Shown here in pieces: positions 62,468 to 64,000 of a stretch of 64,000 bases of DNA. Source of the DNA: Streptomyces chattanoogensis (lineage in GTDB: Bacteria; Actinomycetota; Actinomycetes; Streptomycetales; Streptomycetaceae); assembly GCF_001294335.1 (NCBI RefSeq), contig NZ_LGKG01000196.1, positions 1 to 64,000 on the forward strand. Direction: 5' to 3'. Each line of letters opens with the position of its first letter. Positions within the stretch are counted from its first letter, which is position 1. Position numbers and translations under genes: made by a program. The notes below the pieces were generated by a model. It was given only the letters and a program-made list of their open reading frames with translations. It was not told the origin of the DNA and did not search any database.

Positions 62468-62502
62468 CCCGGCGAGAGCGGTCCGCCTACATTGATCTCG
62501 CG

Positions 62503-63969
62503 ATGTTCAAGCGATCTCTCACCCCAGAACGCGAGCCGACCCGCAGCGCCGGGCGCGAGCCGGCCCGCAGCCGGACGATGCGCGCCGCGCGGCAGGCGCT
62601 GCACGTCCTCGCCGTCGAGCTCGGCACCCCGACCGATCCCGGCACCCCCTTGTTCGGTGCCGTCCGGAACCGCTGGCTGCGCCTGCTTCCGTACCTGATC
62701 GCCTTCCTCTTCGCCGTATCCCTTCTGCCGTCGGGCATCCACGTCCTCGTCGCCGATTACGGGATGAACGGGGCGCTGGCGGGCGCGCTGGCCACCGCAC
62801 AGACCGCACCGCTGTTGCTCGCGGTGACGCGGCCGCTGCAGGCGTGGTGGGTGATCTTCGCGGCGGACGTCATCTGTGCCCTGGCCCTCACCGGCACCGA
62901 CGGCGTGGCGGGGCGTGCCTGGCCCTGGCCGCCCACGGTGATCGTCGGGTATCTCGTGCTGATGCTCGCGCTGTCGCTGCGTGAGCGCCGTCGCACCCTC
63001 ATTGCCGTATGGCTGATGACCGGAGCGGCCGGCATCCTCTCCGAGCCGATCACCCCCGAGCCGATCGCCCCCGAGCACACCATCAGCACCTGGGTACTGC
63101 TCTTCGTGCTGTCCGGCGTGATGCTGATGATGGGCGCCACGCTGCGCGAACGGGGCGACGCCCAGCGGAAGCTGCTGGAGCAGGAGACCATCAGCGAGGC
63201 CGAGCGGGCCCGCCGTACGCTGCTGGAGGAGCGCACCCGTATCGCCCGTGAGCTGCACGATGTCGTCGCCCACCACATGTCCGTGATCACCGTCCAGGCC
63301 GACAGCGCGCCCTACCGCATCAACGGCATACCCCAGGAGGCCCAGGAGGAGTTCGGGGCGATCGCCGCGACGGCGCGTGAGTCGCTGTCGGAGATGCGCC
63401 GGCTGCTGGGAGTTCTGCGTAGCGAGGAGACCGAGCGGCACCACGAGGGCCCGGAGAAGGCCCCGCAGCCCGGGATCGGCCAGCTTCCCAAGCTGGTCGA
63501 GGGGACCGTGCGGGCCGGTGTGCCGGTCGAACTGGCGCTGCCCGAGGAGCCGGTGGCGCTGGAGCCGGCGGTGGATCTGTCGGCGTACCGCATCGTGCAG
63601 GAGGCGCTGGCCAATGTGGTGCGGCATGCGCCGGGAGCGCAGACCCGGGTGTCGGTGACGGCCACGGCGGACGGCTCGCAGCTGACCGTGCTCGTCGTCA
63701 ACTCCGCGCCGCCTGCGCCCTCCGCGCCGCTGGAGCCCGACGGCACGGGGCACGGCCTGATCGGGATGCGGGAGCGGGTGCGGCTGGTGGACGGCTCGCT
63801 GGACACCGGGCCGCTGCCCGACGGCGGCTTCCGGGTCGCGGCCCGGCTCCCGCTTGCGAGCCCCGCGTCACCTTCGATATCGAGGCCCGCTCCCCCTGCC
63901 ACGCCGACGGCGGCCCCGTCGCCTTCCCCCGCCCCTCCCCTCTCAGAGAAGGACTCCGACTCCACATGA
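62503..63969 (+). CDS. NarL-type sensor histidine kinase
   Basis: The 488-residue protein has about six membrane helices (residues 60-210) forming a sensor with little exposed loop, a HisKA_3 domain with phospho-acceptor His252 (ARELHDVVAHHM), and a HATPase domain. The end is a Ser/Pro-rich tail. Its stop overlaps the next ATG as ATGA. The sensor layout suggests membrane or cell-wall stress, but no ligand is identifiable. Confidence 0.92.
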   Translation: MFKRSLTPEREPTRSAGREPARSRTMRAARQALHVLAVELGTPTDPGTPLFGAVRNRWLRLLPYLIAFLFAVSLLPSGIHVLVADYGMNGALAGALATAQTAPLLLAVTRPLQAWWVIFAADVICALALTGTDGVAGRAWPWPPTVIVGYLVLMLALSLRERRRTLIAVWLMTGAAGILSEPITPEPIAPEHTISTWVLLFVLSGVMLMMGATLRERGDAQRKLLEQETISEAERARRTLLEERTRIARELHDVVAHHMSVITVQADSAPYRINGIPQEAQEEFGAIAATARESLSEMRRLLGVLRSEETERHHEGPEKAPQPGIGQLPKLVEGTVRAGVPVELALPEEPVALEPAVDLSAYRIVQEALANVVRHAPGAQTRVSVTATADGSQLTVLVVNSAPPAPSAPLEPDGTGHGLIGMRERVRLVDGSLDTGPLPDGGFRVAARLPLASPASPSISRPAPPATPTAAPSPSPAPPLSEKDSDST

Positions 63970-64000
63970 CCACTCGGGTGATCATCGTCGACGACCAGGC
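63966..64000 (+). CDS. response regulator, 5' fragment
   Basis: Only MTTRVIIVDDQ is visible before the window ends. VIIVDDQ is the first strand and acidic pair of a receiver domain. With the upstream HisKA_3 kinase and the 4-bp overlap it must be the cognate LuxR-type regulator. Confidence 0.85.
   Translation, partial: MTTRVIIVDDQ

Noticed and set aside
1..64000. CRISPR array, insertion sequence, integrase, phage or plasmid replication gene
   Set aside because: Repeats found are short tandem units only; no spacer-repeat periodicity, transposase or att-like duplication beside the tRNA was seen.

Overview
This 64-kb window is high-GC actinobacterial chromosome, almost certainly Streptomyces. 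GTG starts are frequent, open frames run antisense to most genes, ECF sigma and LuxR-type two-component genes are abundant, and GC-rich hairpin terminators lack U-runs. The content mixes housekeeping genes (homodimeric pyruvate dehydrogenase E1, tRNA-Val, DUF3052, AhpE-type peroxiredoxin) with accessory modules. No insertion sequence, integrase, prophage or CRISPR array was seen.

Left third (1-20.9 kb). A 5'-truncated ctaD fragment runs off the left edge. An ECF sigma/CU044_5270 pair follows, then an aldo/keto reductase behind a possible coupled leader peptide, a ProP-type MFS transporter, a DUF2330 membrane protein, an AraC regulator divergent from a DUF2000 gene, and an MhuD-like heme-degrading monooxygenase. 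A complete lasso-peptide operon (precursor, cyclase, B1, B2 in the order A-C-B1-B2) lies at 9.1-11.8 kb. Its predicted core GFIGWGKDIFGHYGGR is anantin-like. Upstream in the same direction is an MFS exporter fused to a MarR-like winged helix. At 16.2-17.8 kb an ExxDKT-family (TMEM165/GDT1) manganese exporter is preceded by a yybP-ykoY Mn2+ riboswitch whose conserved loop contains the stop codon of the upstream FetB-like permease gene. A secreted HNH nuclease and a large FAD/NAD(P)-binding protein follow.

Middle third (20.9-42.9 kb). An iron-box-controlled DoxX gene, DedA proteins, GNATs, a tandem universal stress protein, a methyltransferase, TetR/cupin and MarR genes, and an alpha/beta hydrolase come first. 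A NiCoT cobalt/nickel permease follows behind a complete cobalamin riboswitch that is itself preceded by four 14-bp repeats. Next are a VOC protein, an ATP-grasp protein, tRNA-Val(UAC) and a De Ley-Doudoroff galactonate module (GntR regulator, DgoD, aldolase, PfkB kinase). A LuxR-type two-component pair divergent from a DedA gene closes this part, with two identical-format palindromes in between.

Right third (42.9-64 kb). A Ter stress-response island contains a HAD phosphatase, an 837-residue PRTase-TRSP-StiP-PELOTA fusion, a CitE-like lyase, three TerD-family proteins, a TerA-like protein and a TerC-superfamily (DUF475) membrane protein. This matches the proposed Ter-linked nucleoside-like-metabolite module. 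After it come peroxiredoxin, DUF3052, aceE, a secreted I36-type protein, a drug-efflux MFS with a divergent TetR, a DUF1023 hydrolase, a DUF4429/SHOCT protein, and a NarL-type two-component system cut by the right edge.

The best candidates for a second look are the lasso cluster with its exporter-regulator fusion, the Mn riboswitch/stop-codon overlap, the Ter module with its fused multidomain enzyme, and the repeats upstream of the B12 riboswitch. All functions are inferred by reading the sequence; no database search was run.
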